Assembly (NCBI GenBank): GCA_046348855.1
Contig: JAXMDK010000015.1
Span: 59,315 to 123,314, forward strand
DNA: 64,000 nt
Source of the DNA: TMP-24 sp046348855
GTDB lineage: Bacteria > Pseudomonadota > Alphaproteobacteria > Rhodobacterales > Rhodobacteraceae
Direction: 5' to 3'
Shown here: positions 15,801 to 24,732 of the stretch, piece after piece
Layout: the number at the start of each line of letters is the position of its first letter
Numbering within the stretch: position 1 is the stretch's first letter
Notes under the pieces: generated by a model
Seen by the model: the letters and a program-made list of their open reading frames with translations, nothing else
Told to the model about the DNA's origin: nothing
Databases searched by the model: none
Translations under genes and position numbers: made by a program

Positions 15801-17069
15801 ATGGGGCTGGAGCGGTCCTGGGTCGAGAGTGCGAATGTTGCCGAGACGGATTTTCCGTTGAACAACCTGCCCTGCGGGGTCTTTTCGACGAACGGCGAAG
15901 AGCCGCGCTGCGGCGTGGCCATCGGTGAGATGATCCTTGATGTGGCCGGGCTCGAGGCCGCGGGCATCCTGAAGCCCGCCGACGAGCCGGTCTTCGACGT
16001 GCCGTTCTGGAACGAGTTCATGGAACTGGGGCCCGAAGCCTGGTTCGGGCTGCGCGCGGCCCTGACCGAACTTCTGCGCGAAGGCTCCGACCACCGGCGG
16101 CAGGTCGAACCCTTCGTGGTCCGGCAGCGCGACGCACGGCTGCACCTGCCGTTCCTCGTCTCGGAATACACCGACTTCTACGCCGGCCGGCATCACGCCT
16201 TCAACGTCGGCACCATGTTCAGGGGGCCGGAAAACGCCCTGCCGCCCAACTGGCTGCACATCCCCATCGGCTACAACGGCCGCGCCTCCTCGGTCGTCGT
16301 GTCGGGAACCGACGTGCGCCGCCCCTGGGGGCAGCTGAAGCCGCCCGAGGCCGACGCCCCGATCTTCGCCCCCTCCCGCCGGTTCGACATCGAACTGGAA
16401 CTGGGCGCGGTCGTCGGCTCGGCGTCCGAACAGGGCTATCCGGTGACGGTCGGGGAAGCCGACCGGATGATCTTCGGCTATGTCCTTCTGAACGACTGGT
16501 CGGCGCGCGACATCCAGGCTTGGGAATACCAGCCGCTCGGCCCCTTCCAGTCCAAGGCCACCGCCACGACGATCAGCCCCTGGATCGTGATGCGCGCCGC
16601 GCTGGAGCCGTTCCGCGTTTCGACCCCGGCGCGCGAAAAGCCGCTCTTGACCTACCTCGCCGAACCGGGGCCGATGCTCTACGACATCGCGCTTGAGGTC
16701 GGCCTGACCCCCGAGGGTGGGCGCGAAACCGTGATTTCGCGGACGAACTACCGGGAAATGTACTATTCCGCCGCCCAGCAGCTTGCCCACCACACGACCT
16801 CCGGCTGCGCGATGAACGTGGGCGACCTTCTGGGGTCTGGCACTATCTCCGGCCCCACGCCGGACAGCCGCGGCAGCCTTCTGGAACTCGGCTGGGGTGG
16901 CAAGGAGCCCTTCGCCATCGACGGCGGCACCCGCACCTTCATCGAAGACAATGACACGCTGACCCTTCGGGGCCATGCGCAGGGCGCGGGCTACCGGATC
17001 GGCTTTGGCGAATGCCGGGGCAAGGTGATCCCGGCGCTGGCGAACCCTTACGCGCGAAAGGGCGGATGA
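15801..17069 (+). CDS. fahA: Fumarylacetoacetase
   Basis: A 422-residue FAH that splits fumarylacetoacetate into fumarate and acetoacetate. The N-terminal SH3-like FAA_hydrolase_N part (FPLNNLPCGVFSTNG) is followed by the catalytic domain with SEYTDFYAGRHHAFNVGTMFRG, the metal-binding DIELELGAVVG, LLNDWSARDIQAWEYQPLGPF and the C-terminal SGTISGPTPDSRGSLLELGWGG. All key segments are intact. The expected intermediate enzyme, maleylacetoacetate isomerase, is not adjacent. The stop overlaps the start of a broken gene by the sequence ATGATG. Confidence 0.96.
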   Translation: MGLERSWVESANVAETDFPLNNLPCGVFSTNGEEPRCGVAIGEMILDVAGLEAAGILKPADEPVFDVPFWNEFMELGPEAWFGLRAALTELLREGSDHRRQVEPFVVRQRDARLHLPFLVSEYTDFYAGRHHAFNVGTMFRGPENALPPNWLHIPIGYNGRASSVVVSGTDVRRPWGQLKPPEADAPIFAPSRRFDIELELGAVVGSASEQGYPVTVGEADRMIFGYVLLNDWSARDIQAWEYQPLGPFQSKATATTISPWIVMRAALEPFRVSTPAREKPLLTYLAEPGPMLYDIALEVGLTPEGGRETVISRTNYREMYYSAAQQLAHHTTSGCAMNVGDLLGSGTISGPTPDSRGSLLELGWGGKEPFAIDGGTRTFIEDNDTLTLRGHAQGAGYRIGFGECRGKVIPALANPYARKGG

Positions 17070-17449
17070 TGGCCAGGGCCTTTGCCTCCCAGGGCGACCT
17101 GAGCGAGAAAAGGCGAGTTTTCCCGAAATTGGCGAAGGGTTTAGGCTTTCACCGCCGAAGGCGATCCGAATGCCGGCGTCATCGTCGGCCACGGCTACAC
17201 CTATTCCGGCCATCCGGTCGGCGCGGCGGCCACGGGCTGATGTGCGCGCTGGAACTCGTGTCGGACCGCGTCGCCACGAAGGCCCCTGAAAAGGCGACGC
17301 CCGGCAAGGCGCAGGCGGTGGCCTGCCGCGAAGGCGCGATGGTGCGCGTTTCTGGGCCGAACCTCATCCTGTCGCCGCCGTTGATCCTGACATCGGCCGA
17401 TGTTCAGGTGATCCTGTCGGCGTTCGAAGCGGGGTTCGCCGCGCTCTGA
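17066..17449 (+). pseudogene. Scrambled remnant: N-terminus of an MBL-fold hydrolase joined to C-terminal pieces of a class III aminotransferase
   Basis: The first part reads ARAFASQGDLSEKRRVFPKLAKG and, after a frameshift near 17145, FTAEGDPNAGVIVG. This matches the start of the MBL-fold metallo-hydrolases I know beside homogentisate genes in Rhodobacterales. The frame then continues as HGYTYSGHPVGAAA, a class III aminotransferase segment, stops at 17238-17240, and the true C-terminus follows in another frame (LMCALELVSDR ... VRVSGPNLILSPPLIL). The two parent genes were evidently fused by deletion, with a second internal deletion in the aminotransferase part. The remnant overlaps the end of the convergent regulator gene. 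No functional product is expected. Confidence 0.75.
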
Positions 17450-18129
17450 TCCTGCCGGACCCTGGCAAGGTAATCGCGAAGAAGGGTGGTGCGGCGCGGA
17501 CGGAACCATTCGTTGGCCAGCCGCACCTCGCGCATTCGGTCCAGGTGAAACCGGCGGAAATCCTGCCGCAGCGTGCAGAAGGCCAGGCACATCAGCGCCC
17601 GGTCGAAATAGACGATCGACAGGGGCCAGATGCGGCGACTGGTCCGACGGCCCGAAAGGTCCTCATAGGCGATATCGACCGCCCGTTCCTCCCACGAGGC
17701 TTCGCGCAACAGCCCGATATGCGCGGGCGCGGGGTTGCGCGCTGCGAACCGATAAAGGCGGCTGACCGCATGGACGGCCTGGCGCTGTACCCGTTCGGGC
17801 AGGGTGGCGGTGATCTTGGCCATCGCCGCGCCGGCCGCGGCGGCCAGTGCCGGATCGCCCATCTGGCGCACCTCGGCCAAGCCCAGGACCAGCGCCTCGA
17901 CCTCCAGCCGGGTCAGCATCTGCGGCGGCAGGGCAGGGTCTTCGGTCAGGCTGTAGCCCACCCCGGCGGCCCCGTCGATCAGCGCACCCCCGGCGCGCAG
18001 CGCTTCGATATCGCGGTAGAGCGTGCGTTCGGATACCCCGGTTTCCTCGGCCAGCCGCGCCGCCGTCACCGGCTGGGGCAACATGCGGAAAGCGTGAAGC
18101 AGGCGGAACAGGCGATCGGCGCGGGCCAT
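17404..18129 (-). CDS. YafY-type transcriptional regulator (HTH-11 plus WYL domain)
   Basis: A 241-residue regulator. The N-terminal winged helix (ADRLFRLLHAFRMLPQPVTAARLAEETGVSERTLYRDIEALRAGG) is of the HTH_11/DeoR type; the C-terminal half contains a WYL-like domain (IAYEDLSGRRTSRRIWPLSIVYFDRALMCLAFCTLRQDFRRFHLDRM). Proteins of this type are often encoded beside and control a glutathione-S-transferase-like gene, which is exactly the divergent neighbour here (start 72 bp away). The intergenic region contains two CTGAC repeats exactly 10 bp apart (18136 and 18146). Confidence 0.87.
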   Translation of the reverse strand: MARADRLFRLLHAFRMLPQPVTAARLAEETGVSERTLYRDIEALRAGGALIDGAAGVGYSLTEDPALPPQMLTRLEVEALVLGLAEVRQMGDPALAAAAGAAMAKITATLPERVQRQAVHAVSRLYRFAARNPAPAHIGLLREASWEERAVDIAYEDLSGRRTSRRIWPLSIVYFDRALMCLAFCTLRQDFRRFHLDRMREVRLANEWFRPRRTTLLRDYLARVRQDQSAANPASNADRIT

Positions 18130-18200
18130 CTGATGCTGACGGTTTCTGACAGGAGACCAGGATCATAAAGGCGAAACAGGACAAAGAAAAGGAGACCGCC

Positions 18201-18821
18201 ATGTTGACCCTCTTCCACGCCCCGAATTCGCGTTCCTCGGCGATCATGACGCTGATCGACGAAATGGGCATCCGTGACCTGATCAAGGTCGAGACGGTGA
18301 ATATCAGCCGCTTCGACGGCAGCGGCGCGGCAGACCCCGCCAACCCGCACCCCGAAGGCAAGGCCCCGGTTCTGGTCCATGACGGGCGGATCATCACCGA
18401 ACGGGCCGCAATCATCCTGCACCTGACCACCTTGTTCCCCGACACGGGCCTTGCGCCCCGGATCGGCACCCCGGACTGGGGCAGCTTTGCCGCCTGGCTG
18501 TGCTGGTATCAGGGCGTGCTGGAGCCGGTGCTGATCCACCAGATGGCGGGGCTGGAGCATCTGTTCCTGACCCGCACCTTCCGTGGCCCAAAAGAGGCGG
18601 CGGCGCGGCTGCGCGCGGCGCTGGACAAGGGGCCGTGGCTGATGGGCGAGGCCTACAGCGCCGCCGACCTGCTGGTGCATTCGCCCTTTGCCTGGGCGCC
18701 CCAGTCGATGCCCGACGACCCGGTGATTCGCGACTGGGTGGCGCGCTGCATGGCGCGGCCGGCCCGCGTGCGGACGCTGGCGGCCGACACGGCGCGCATG
18801 GCCGAGATGGCGGCGGGCTGA
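18201..18821 (+). CDS. Glutathione S-transferase family protein
   Basis: A 206-residue GST. The thioredoxin-like N-domain (LTLFHAPNSRSSAIMTLIDEMG, with KAPVLVHDGRIITERAAIILHL carrying the cis-Pro and glutathione-contact ER/S motif) is followed by an all-helical C-domain with WLMGEAYSAADLLVHSPF, the N-capping motif of the family. AAGGAG lies 8 bp before the ATG. It is divergent from a YafY-type regulator, a pairing that recurs in alphaproteobacteria, so its expression is probably controlled by that protein. The substrate is unknown. Confidence 0.87.
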   Translation: MLTLFHAPNSRSSAIMTLIDEMGIRDLIKVETVNISRFDGSGAADPANPHPEGKAPVLVHDGRIITERAAIILHLTTLFPDTGLAPRIGTPDWGSFAAWLCWYQGVLEPVLIHQMAGLEHLFLTRTFRGPKEAAARLRAALDKGPWLMGEAYSAADLLVHSPFAWAPQSMPDDPVIRDWVARCMARPARVRTLAADTARMAEMAAG

Positions 18822-18867
18822 CTGCCCGCCGGACTACCGGCGCTGGAACCTGGGCCCGGAATGGGGC

Positions 18868-20115
18868 TCAGGTTCCCGGCTTCTGCGTCGATGGCGCGCC
18901 GCCCTCGAACCAGTTGGGGCGGGAATAGTCGCAGGGCGCTTCCTGCATTTCCAGGTGCAGTCGGTCGCCGGTATAAGGATGGGCGCGGGCCAGATCCTCG
19001 TCGAAGTCGATGCCCAGGCCCGGCGCTTCGGGCACGATGACGTAGCCCTCTTCCCAGCGGATGCTGTTGCGGATCAGCTTCAGATGGAAGGCGCCGCCGG
19101 TCTCGATGGTCTCGACCATCAGAAGGTTGGGGATCGAGGCGCCCAGATGGATGTTGGCGGCCCATTCCACCGGCCCGGCGTAAAGATGCGGGGCCATCTG
19201 TGCGGTAAAGACCTCGGCGATGGCGGCGATCTTCTTCGCCTCCCAGATGCCGCCCACCCGGCCGAGCGCCGGTTGCAGGATGCGCGCGCCGCCGGTCCGA
19301 AGCACGGTGGCGAATTCGGCCTTGGTGGTGAAACGCTCGCCGGTCGCCACCGGGATGCGCACGGCCTTCTGCACCTCGGCGAAATCCAGCAGATTGTCCG
19401 GCGGGATCGGCTCTTCGTACCAGAGCGGCCCGTAGGGTTCGATCGCCTGGGCCATCCGCACCGCGCCGGCGATGTTGAACTGGCCGTGCGTGCCGAACAG
19501 CAGGTCGGCCCGGTCGCCGACCGCCTCGCGGATCGCCTTGCAGAAGGCGGCCGAGCGCGAGATGTCCGAGCCCGAGGGGTCGTGCCCGCCCCTGATCGTA
19601 TAGGGCCCCGCCGGATCGAACTTCAGTGCGGTGAAGCCCATGCCTGCGAACCGCAGCGCGGCTTCGGCGGCCATGTCCGGGCTGACCCAGAATTCGCCAC
19701 TTTCCTTGCCGGGTTCGGGATAAAGGTAGGTGTAGCTGCGCAGCCGTTCGTTCAGCCGCCCGCCCAGCATCGCATGGACCGGACGATTGCGCGCCTTGCC
19801 CAGGATGTCCCAGCAGGCGATCTCCAGCCCCGAGAAGGCACCCATGACCGTCAGGTCCGGCCGTTGGGTGAAGCCCGCCGAATAGGCGCGGCGGAACATC
19901 AGTTCGATCTCTTCGGGGTTGGTGCCGGCCATGTGGCGGGTGAACACATCCTCGATCACCGCGTTCATGGCCCTGGGCCCGACCGAGGAGGCATAGCATT
20001 CGCCATAGCCCACGATCCCGTTGTCGGTCGTCAGCTTGACGAAGGTCCAGTAGCGCCCGCCCCATCCCGGCGCCGGCGGCGCCACGGTGAAAATTTCCAG
20101 ATCCTTCAGTTTCAT
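18868..20115 (-). CDS. Mandelate racemase/muconate lactonizing enzyme family protein (enolase superfamily, sugar-acid dehydratase-like)
   Basis: A 415-residue enolase-superfamily protein. The N-terminal capping domain (about residues 1-120) and the barrel are both present. Recognisable barrel segments are TALKFDPAGPY (lysine end of strand 2), LLFGTHGQFN (strand 3), WYEEPIPPDN (strand 4 Glu), ATGERFTTK (strand 5 Glu) and QMAPHLYAGPVEWAANIHL (His). This pattern fits acid-sugar dehydratases of the RspA/galactonate dehydratase side of the family. Strand 3 reads THG where many members have an Asp metal ligand; I believe this is typical of the subgroup. Substrate is not determinable from sequence. 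Confidence 0.82.
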   Translation of the reverse strand: MKLKDLEIFTVAPPAPGWGGRYWTFVKLTTDNGIVGYGECYASSVGPRAMNAVIEDVFTRHMAGTNPEEIELMFRRAYSAGFTQRPDLTVMGAFSGLEIACWDILGKARNRPVHAMLGGRLNERLRSYTYLYPEPGKESGEFWVSPDMAAEAALRFAGMGFTALKFDPAGPYTIRGGHDPSGSDISRSAAFCKAIREAVGDRADLLFGTHGQFNIAGAVRMAQAIEPYGPLWYEEPIPPDNLLDFAEVQKAVRIPVATGERFTTKAEFATVLRTGGARILQPALGRVGGIWEAKKIAAIAEVFTAQMAPHLYAGPVEWAANIHLGASIPNLLMVETIETGGAFHLKLIRNSIRWEEGYVIVPEAPGLGIDFDEDLARAHPYTGDRLHLEMQEAPCDYSRPNWFEGGAPSTQKPGT

Positions 20116-20231
20116 GGCATCCCTCCGCCGGTCCGGGGCGAAAGGTGGCGCGGCCCGCGCAACGCCGCCCGCTTGTCCGCGACAAGGTGCGGGCGCAATT
20201 GGCCCATGCCCGGTCAGGGCGGCGGGGCCGG

Positions 20232-21003
20232 TCAGCCGTGGCCGAGCGCCGCAAGGAATTCGGTCAGCGCGGCGGCGAAGGCTTCGGGCCGGTCTATGGG
20301 CGGCAGGTGCCCGGCGCCGCGGATCAGCCGGAACTCCGCCCCCGGCACCAGATCGGCCAGTTCGCGCACCAGGCCGGCGGGGTCGATCCGTCCTCCGACC
20401 CGGCGATGGCCAGCGTCGGCAACCGCAGCCCGGAGGTCGGGGTCAGGAAATCCGCGCCTCCGATTGCCGCCGCCGTGCCGGCATAGCCTTCGGCTGGGCA
20501 GGCGAGCAGTTTTGCCCGCCAGTGCCGGCCCCTCGGCGCTGTCAAGGAAGGCCGGCGGAAACCAGCGCCAGCACGGCATCGGCCAGCGCCGCCACGCCGC
20601 CCGCCCGCACCGCCGCCACCCGTTCATCCCAGATCGCCCGAGTGCCGATCTTCGCGGCCGTGTTCGACAGGACCAGCGCCCGGACCTGATCCAGCCGCTT
20701 GACCGCCAGCCCCTGGGCGATCAGCCCGCCGACCGACAGGCCGACGAACACGCAATCGCGGACTCTCAGCCGGTCCAGCAGCGCCTCAGCATCGCGGACC
20801 AGAGCGCCCATGCTGTAGGGGCCGGGCGGCACCTCCGATGCGCCGTGCCCGCGCAAATCATAGCGGATCAGCCGAAGGCCGGGCGGCAACAGCGGCAGCA
20901 CCTTGTCCCAGATCGTCAGGTCGAGCCCCAGCGCATGGGCAAAGACCACTGGCGCACCCTTCGGATCGCCTTCGTCGCGCCAGTTCAGCCGGACCTCAAC
21001 CAT
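20232..21003 (-). pseudogene. pcaD: 3-oxoadipate enol-lactonase-like gene disrupted by single-base indels
   Basis: Read across frames, the protein is a complete PcaD-like alpha/beta hydrolase: VVFAHALGLDLTIWDKVLP, LIRYDLRGHGAS, nucleophile elbow GLSVGGLIAQGLAVKRL, then LSNTAAKIGT. The frame breaks near 20560-20575, after which PPAFLDSAEGPAL is read. It breaks again near 20510-20520, giving AKLLACPAEGYAGTAAAIGG and IAGSEDGSTPP. A third break near 20370-20385 leads to VRELADLVPGAEFRLIRGAGH (catalytic His) and a normal C-terminus. Every block is well conserved, which suggests very recent damage or sequence error. It would hydrolyse the enol-lactone of the beta-ketoadipate pathway. Confidence 0.75.
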
Positions 21004-21835
21004 CGGCGGCCCCCATCGCCGCCAGCCAGTCGCGCAGCGCCGCCAGCGCCTCCGGCTCGTCCAGGAACGGCACATGGGCGCGGTCGGGCACCTCGGCAAA
21101 GATCATGTCGGGCCGCCGCTGCCGCATCTTGGCAACGGTCTCGCGCGACAGAAGGTCGGAATTCGCTCCCCGGATCAGCGCCAGCGCAATCCGGCACAGG
21201 CGTCGAACAGCGGCCACAGATCGGCCGGCGGCCCGGTGAAGGCCGTCAACGCCGCCCGCAGCGCCGGATCGTAGCGGGATCGTCAGGCCGCGCGGCCCTT
21301 CGTCGTAAAGCCGCTCGGCGTGCTGGCCAGCCAGCGTTCGCGTGGCACACCGTCGAACCCGGCAAGGGTCAGGGGCAGCTTGTCAGCCAGCGCCGCTAAC
21401 GTTCGCGCCGCCGGATTGCAGCCCGACATAGTCGGCGATCTTTTCAAGCCCCGCCCGTTCGATCACCGCCGATGTCGTTCAGGCACAGGCCCACGACCCG
21501 GTCCCCACTACCGCCGGCCAGCGCCATCCGGATCAACCCGCCGCGCGAGGTGCCGAGGATCGCCGCCCGCGCCAGCCCCAAGTAATCCATCAGCGTCAGC
21601 ACGTCGCGGGCTTCTGCGGCACGGCATAGCTGCCCACCCCCGTCCAGTCCGAGGCCCCCCGCCCCCGATAGTCGGGGACGGATCAGCCGCACGCCGGCCA
21701 GATGCGGGCGCGACGAAATCGAAATCGGTATGCGCCCGCGTCAGCCCCGCTAAAGCGATGACCGGCAGGCCGGCGCCTTCGTCCTGAAAAAAGAGCCCGC
21801 GCCCCGTCAGGGGCCTCAAAGAAGGAGGGTTTCAT
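20996..21835 (-). pseudogene. Alpha/beta hydrolase gene disrupted by about nine single-base indels
   Basis: Start ATG at 21835 with AAGGAGGG upstream. Pieces in shifting frames spell one hydrolase: MKPSFFEAPDG, QDEGAGLPVIALAGLTRAHTDFDFVAP, a PDYRGRGASDW-like block, RDVLTLMDYLGLARAAILGTSRGG (nucleophile Ser), LCLNDIG, TLAALADKLPLTLAGFDGVP, ERLYDEGPRGLTIP, ALTAFTGPPADLWPLFD, then SDLLSRETVAKMRQRRPDM and AEVPDRAHVPFLDEPEAL (catalytic His). Indels lie near 21797, 21725, 21675, 21615, 21470, 21415, 21327, 21277 and 21195. Its stop overlaps the pcaD-like start by 8 bp, so the two were coupled. The substrate is unknown. Confidence 0.7.
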
Positions 21836-21879
21836 GCCTGCTCACCGCAACGTCGCTCGATCCTGTGCGCTACCGCCCG

Positions 21880-22683
21880 TCAGGTCAAAGGCGCAGGCAT
21901 CTTAGGCGGTCTTTTCGGCCCCACGACGCACAGCGCAAGCCGACGGTCATAGAACATCGCGCCGCGCCAGCGGATGAGCGGCACGACATAAAGGAGAATA
22001 AGCACAAGGAGGAGCAGAAGGCCGCCCGCAACCAGCCAGATCCAGCGATCCAACTGCCAGACTGTGATGCCGATCTGCGTGCGGATATCTCCAAAGCTGG
22101 CGATAGAGCTGACGACGATCATCAGAAGGTAGCGAGCCAGCCCCTCGCGCGGCCAGCGCGACCGCGATGATCGACGCGCCTTCAGCGCGTCTTTCGGCTC
22201 CGTCCTTTGGAACGACGCGCAGGCCGAGGAGCCGCTTGCCCGAAGCTGAAGGCAAACCGCGCGATCATCAGGGCGGCCCTGATCCACAGGATCGCCGCCG
22301 CCAGAGCCGGTGCCGGATAAGCCGGATCGACCAACGCGCCATCTTTGTTGATGCGCACGCTTAAGGATCGCGACGATGTCGAATGTTCGGTCTGACCTGC
22401 ATTGTAGATGACGGTGAGGGTGCGCCCGTCGTAGACCCCGTTGAACCAGAATTCACAGACCTGTGCGGCATCCGGGCGCTTGGGCGTAATAGCGGTCGGC
22501 GATGTTCGCATCAATCCTGTCTACGCTTCTGCACAGGTACATCTTGATGAGGCCGTCGCCCAGCCGGATACGTCGGTATTGCCAAGAAACGGCAGCAGAA
22601 GAACCAGCGCGACAAGGCTCGCCATAAGCAGTAGTCGACCAGAAAGGCGCCACGCGGCGCCAGAAATACCGGGGCGGGTTCAT
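21880..22683 (-). pseudogene. RDD-family membrane protein gene disrupted by several indels
   Basis: Begins at ATG 22683 overlapping the fabI stop (ATGA). Across frames it reads MNPPRYFWRRVA, then FLVDY (the Arg and Asp of the RDD motif), LLLMASLVALVLLLPFLGNT, a loop with VCEFWFNGVYDGRTLTVIYN, ALAAAILWIRAALMIARFAF, then KRLLGLRVVPKDGAE, the diagnostic RDD segment. It ends with two more membrane helices (RYLLMIVVSSIASF and LVAGGLLLLLVLILLYVVPL). Breaks are seen near 22640, 22575, 22485, 22235 and 22145. RDD proteins are multi-pass membrane proteins, some implicated in ion or solute transport; the role here is unknown. Confidence 0.65.
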
Positions 22684-23483
22684 CCCGCCATATTCTCCTG
22701 CTGCGGCATGCCCAGCACGTGATAGCCGCCGTCGACCCGGATGATCTCGCCGGTGGTGAAGCGCCCGTAGTCCGAGGCCAGGTAGACCGCCGTGCCGCCC
22801 ACCGCCTCGAGCGTGGCGTTCGAGCGCAGCGGCGCGTTCGCCTCGGTGTGGCGGAAGGTGGCGCGCGCGCCGCCGATCGCCGCCCCGGCCAGCGTCTTCA
22901 TCGGGCCGGGCGATACCGCGTTGACGCGGATGCCCTGCGGCCCGAGGTCGTTGGCCAGATAGCGCACCGCCGATTCCAGCGCCGCCTTGGCCACGCCCAT
23001 GACGTTGTAGAAGGGCGTCACCCGGTTCGATCCCTGATAGGTCAGCGTCAGCAGCGTGCCGCCGTCGGGCATGATCTCGGCCGCCCGCCGCGCCACGTCG
23101 ATGAACGAGAAGCATGAGATCGACAGCGAGGTCTTGAAGTTTTCCCGGGTGGTATTGATGAACCGGCCGGTCAGTTCGTTCTTGTCGGAAAAGGCGATGG
23201 CATGGACCAGGAAGTCGATGGTGCCCCACTTGTCCTTCAGCGCCGCGAAGGCCCGGTCGAGCGAGGCGTCGTCCTGCACGTCCGCGTCGACCAGCAGATC
23301 CGAGCCGAGCGAGGCCGCCAGCGGCGCGACGCGCTTGCCGAAGGCCTCGCCCTGATAGGTGAAGGCCAGGCTCGCGCCCTCGCGGTGCATCGCCTGCGCA
23401 ATTCCCCAGGCGATGGAGCGGTCGTTCGCGACGCCCATGATCAGCCCGCGCTTGCCCTGCATCAGTCCGGTCATTCTGTTCAT
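22680..23483 (-). CDS. fabI: Enoyl-[acyl-carrier-protein] reductase (NADH)
   Basis: A 267-residue FabI, the last reductive step of each fatty-acid elongation cycle. It is an atypical short-chain dehydrogenase: N-terminal GKRGLIMGVANDRSIAWGIAQA for NADH binding, then the catalytic region TLTYQGSNRVTPFYNVMGVAKAALE with Tyr-x6-Lys (Y in PFYNVMGVAK), and the C-terminal GEIIRVDGGYHVLGM. Start 23483 overlaps the fabB stop (ATGA); ATG 23474 is an alternative. Last gene of fabA-fabB-fabI. Confidence 0.95.
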   Translation of the reverse strand: MNRMTGLMQGKRGLIMGVANDRSIAWGIAQAMHREGASLAFTYQGEAFGKRVAPLAASLGSDLLVDADVQDDASLDRAFAALKDKWGTIDFLVHAIAFSDKNELTGRFINTTRENFKTSLSISCFSFIDVARRAAEIMPDGGTLLTLTYQGSNRVTPFYNVMGVAKAALESAVRYLANDLGPQGIRVNAVSPGPMKTLAGAAIGGARATFRHTEANAPLRSNATLEAVGGTAVYLASDYGRFTTGEIIRVDGGYHVLGMPQQENMAG

Positions 23484-24709
23484 CCGAGGAGTTTGCTCAT
23501 CACGAGCGTTGCATTGGTGCCGCCGAACCCGAACGAATTCGACAGGACGGAATCGAGTTTCACCCCCTCGCGCAGCGTGGTGACGATTTCCGACGGGTCC
23601 AGCGCGGGATCGAGCGTCGTCACATTGGCCGAGGCGGCAATGAAGTCGCCGTTCATCATCAGCAGCGAATAGATCGCCTCGTGCACGCCGGTCGCGCCCA
23701 GCGAATGGCCGGTCAGCGACTTGGTCGAGGCGATGGGGGGCGTGCTGCCCTTGCCGAACACCCGGCGGATCGCCTCGACCTCGGTGACGTCGCCGACCAC
23801 GGTCGAGGTGCCGTGGCTGTTGATATAGTCGACCTTGCGGCCTTTCGGCAGCGTCGACAGCGCCAGCCGCATCGACCGTTCGCCGCCTTCGCCGGAGGGT
23901 GCCACCATGTCGTATCCGTCCGAGGTGGCACCGTAACCCGTGACCTCGCCATAGATCTTCGCCCCGCGCGCCAGCGCGTGCGACAGTTCCTCCAGCACCA
24001 CCACGCCGCCGCCGCCGGCGATGACGAAGCCGTCTCGGGTGGCGTCGTAGGGGCGGCTCGCGGTCGTCGGCGTGTCGTTGTATTTCGACGACATCGCCCC
24101 CATCGCGTCGAACAGGCACGACAGCGTCCAGTCCAGTTCCTCGCCGCCGCCGGCAAAGACGATGTCCTGCTTGCCCATCTGGATCAGTTCGGTGCCGTTG
24201 CCGATGCAATGCGCGCTGGTCGAACAGGCCGAGGTGATCGAATAGTTCACGCCCTTGATCTTGAACGGCGTCGCCAGGCAGGCCGAGTTGGTCGACGACA
24301 TGCAGCGCGTCACCATGAACGGGCCCATCCGCTTTGGCGCGCCCTTTTCGATGACGATCTGGTGGGCCTCGAAGAAGTTCGACGTCGACGGCCCGCCCGA
24401 TCCCATGATCAGGCCCGAGCGTTCGTTCGAGACGTCCTTTTCCTCAAGCCCGCTGTCGGCGATGGCCTGTTCCATCGCCAGGAAATTGTAGGCGGCACCC
24501 GGGCCCATGAAGCGCAGGTTGCGCTTGTCGATGTGATCTTCCAACACGATCTGCGGCATGCCGTGGACCTGGCTACGGAAGCCGTGCGCGGTATAGTCGG
24601 GCGCGGCGACGATCCCCGAGCGTCCGGCGCGCAGCGAAGCCTCGACCTCGGCCGCATTGTTGCCGATCGGCGAGATGATCCCGATCCCGGTGATGACGAC
24701 GCGGCGCAT
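23480..24709 (-). CDS. fabB: 3-oxoacyl-[acyl-carrier-protein] synthase I
   Basis: A 409-residue condensing enzyme. The catalytic triad is Cys in SITSACSTSAHCIGNG (about residue 163), His in NSHGTSTVVGDVTE and His in TKSLTGHSLGATGVHE. GFGGTNATLVMSKLLG closes the protein. FabB elongates unsaturated intermediates made by FabA, so the fabA-fabB pair sets membrane unsaturation. It sits 23 bp downstream of fabA on the same strand. Confidence 0.95.
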   Translation of the reverse strand: MRRVVITGIGIISPIGNNAAEVEASLRAGRSGIVAAPDYTAHGFRSQVHGMPQIVLEDHIDKRNLRFMGPGAAYNFLAMEQAIADSGLEEKDVSNERSGLIMGSGGPSTSNFFEAHQIVIEKGAPKRMGPFMVTRCMSSTNSACLATPFKIKGVNYSITSACSTSAHCIGNGTELIQMGKQDIVFAGGGEELDWTLSCLFDAMGAMSSKYNDTPTTASRPYDATRDGFVIAGGGGVVVLEELSHALARGAKIYGEVTGYGATSDGYDMVAPSGEGGERSMRLALSTLPKGRKVDYINSHGTSTVVGDVTEVEAIRRVFGKGSTPPIASTKSLTGHSLGATGVHEAIYSLLMMNGDFIAASANVTTLDPALDPSEIVTTLREGVKLDSVLSNSFGFGGTNATLVMSKLLG

Positions 24710-24732
24710 GGGCGCTCTCCTTTGTGCGAAAG

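Noticed and set aside
14214..17213. A 999-codon open frame on the minus strand opposite hmgA and fahA
   Set aside because: It is a compositional shadow of two certain enzymes, with no recognisable domain and no plausible start signal.
18868..20115. Enolase-superfamily enzyme being inactive because strand 3 shows THG instead of an Asp ligand
   Set aside because: I recall the same FGTHGQ segment in many members of this subgroup, so it is probably a family trait rather than a lesion.
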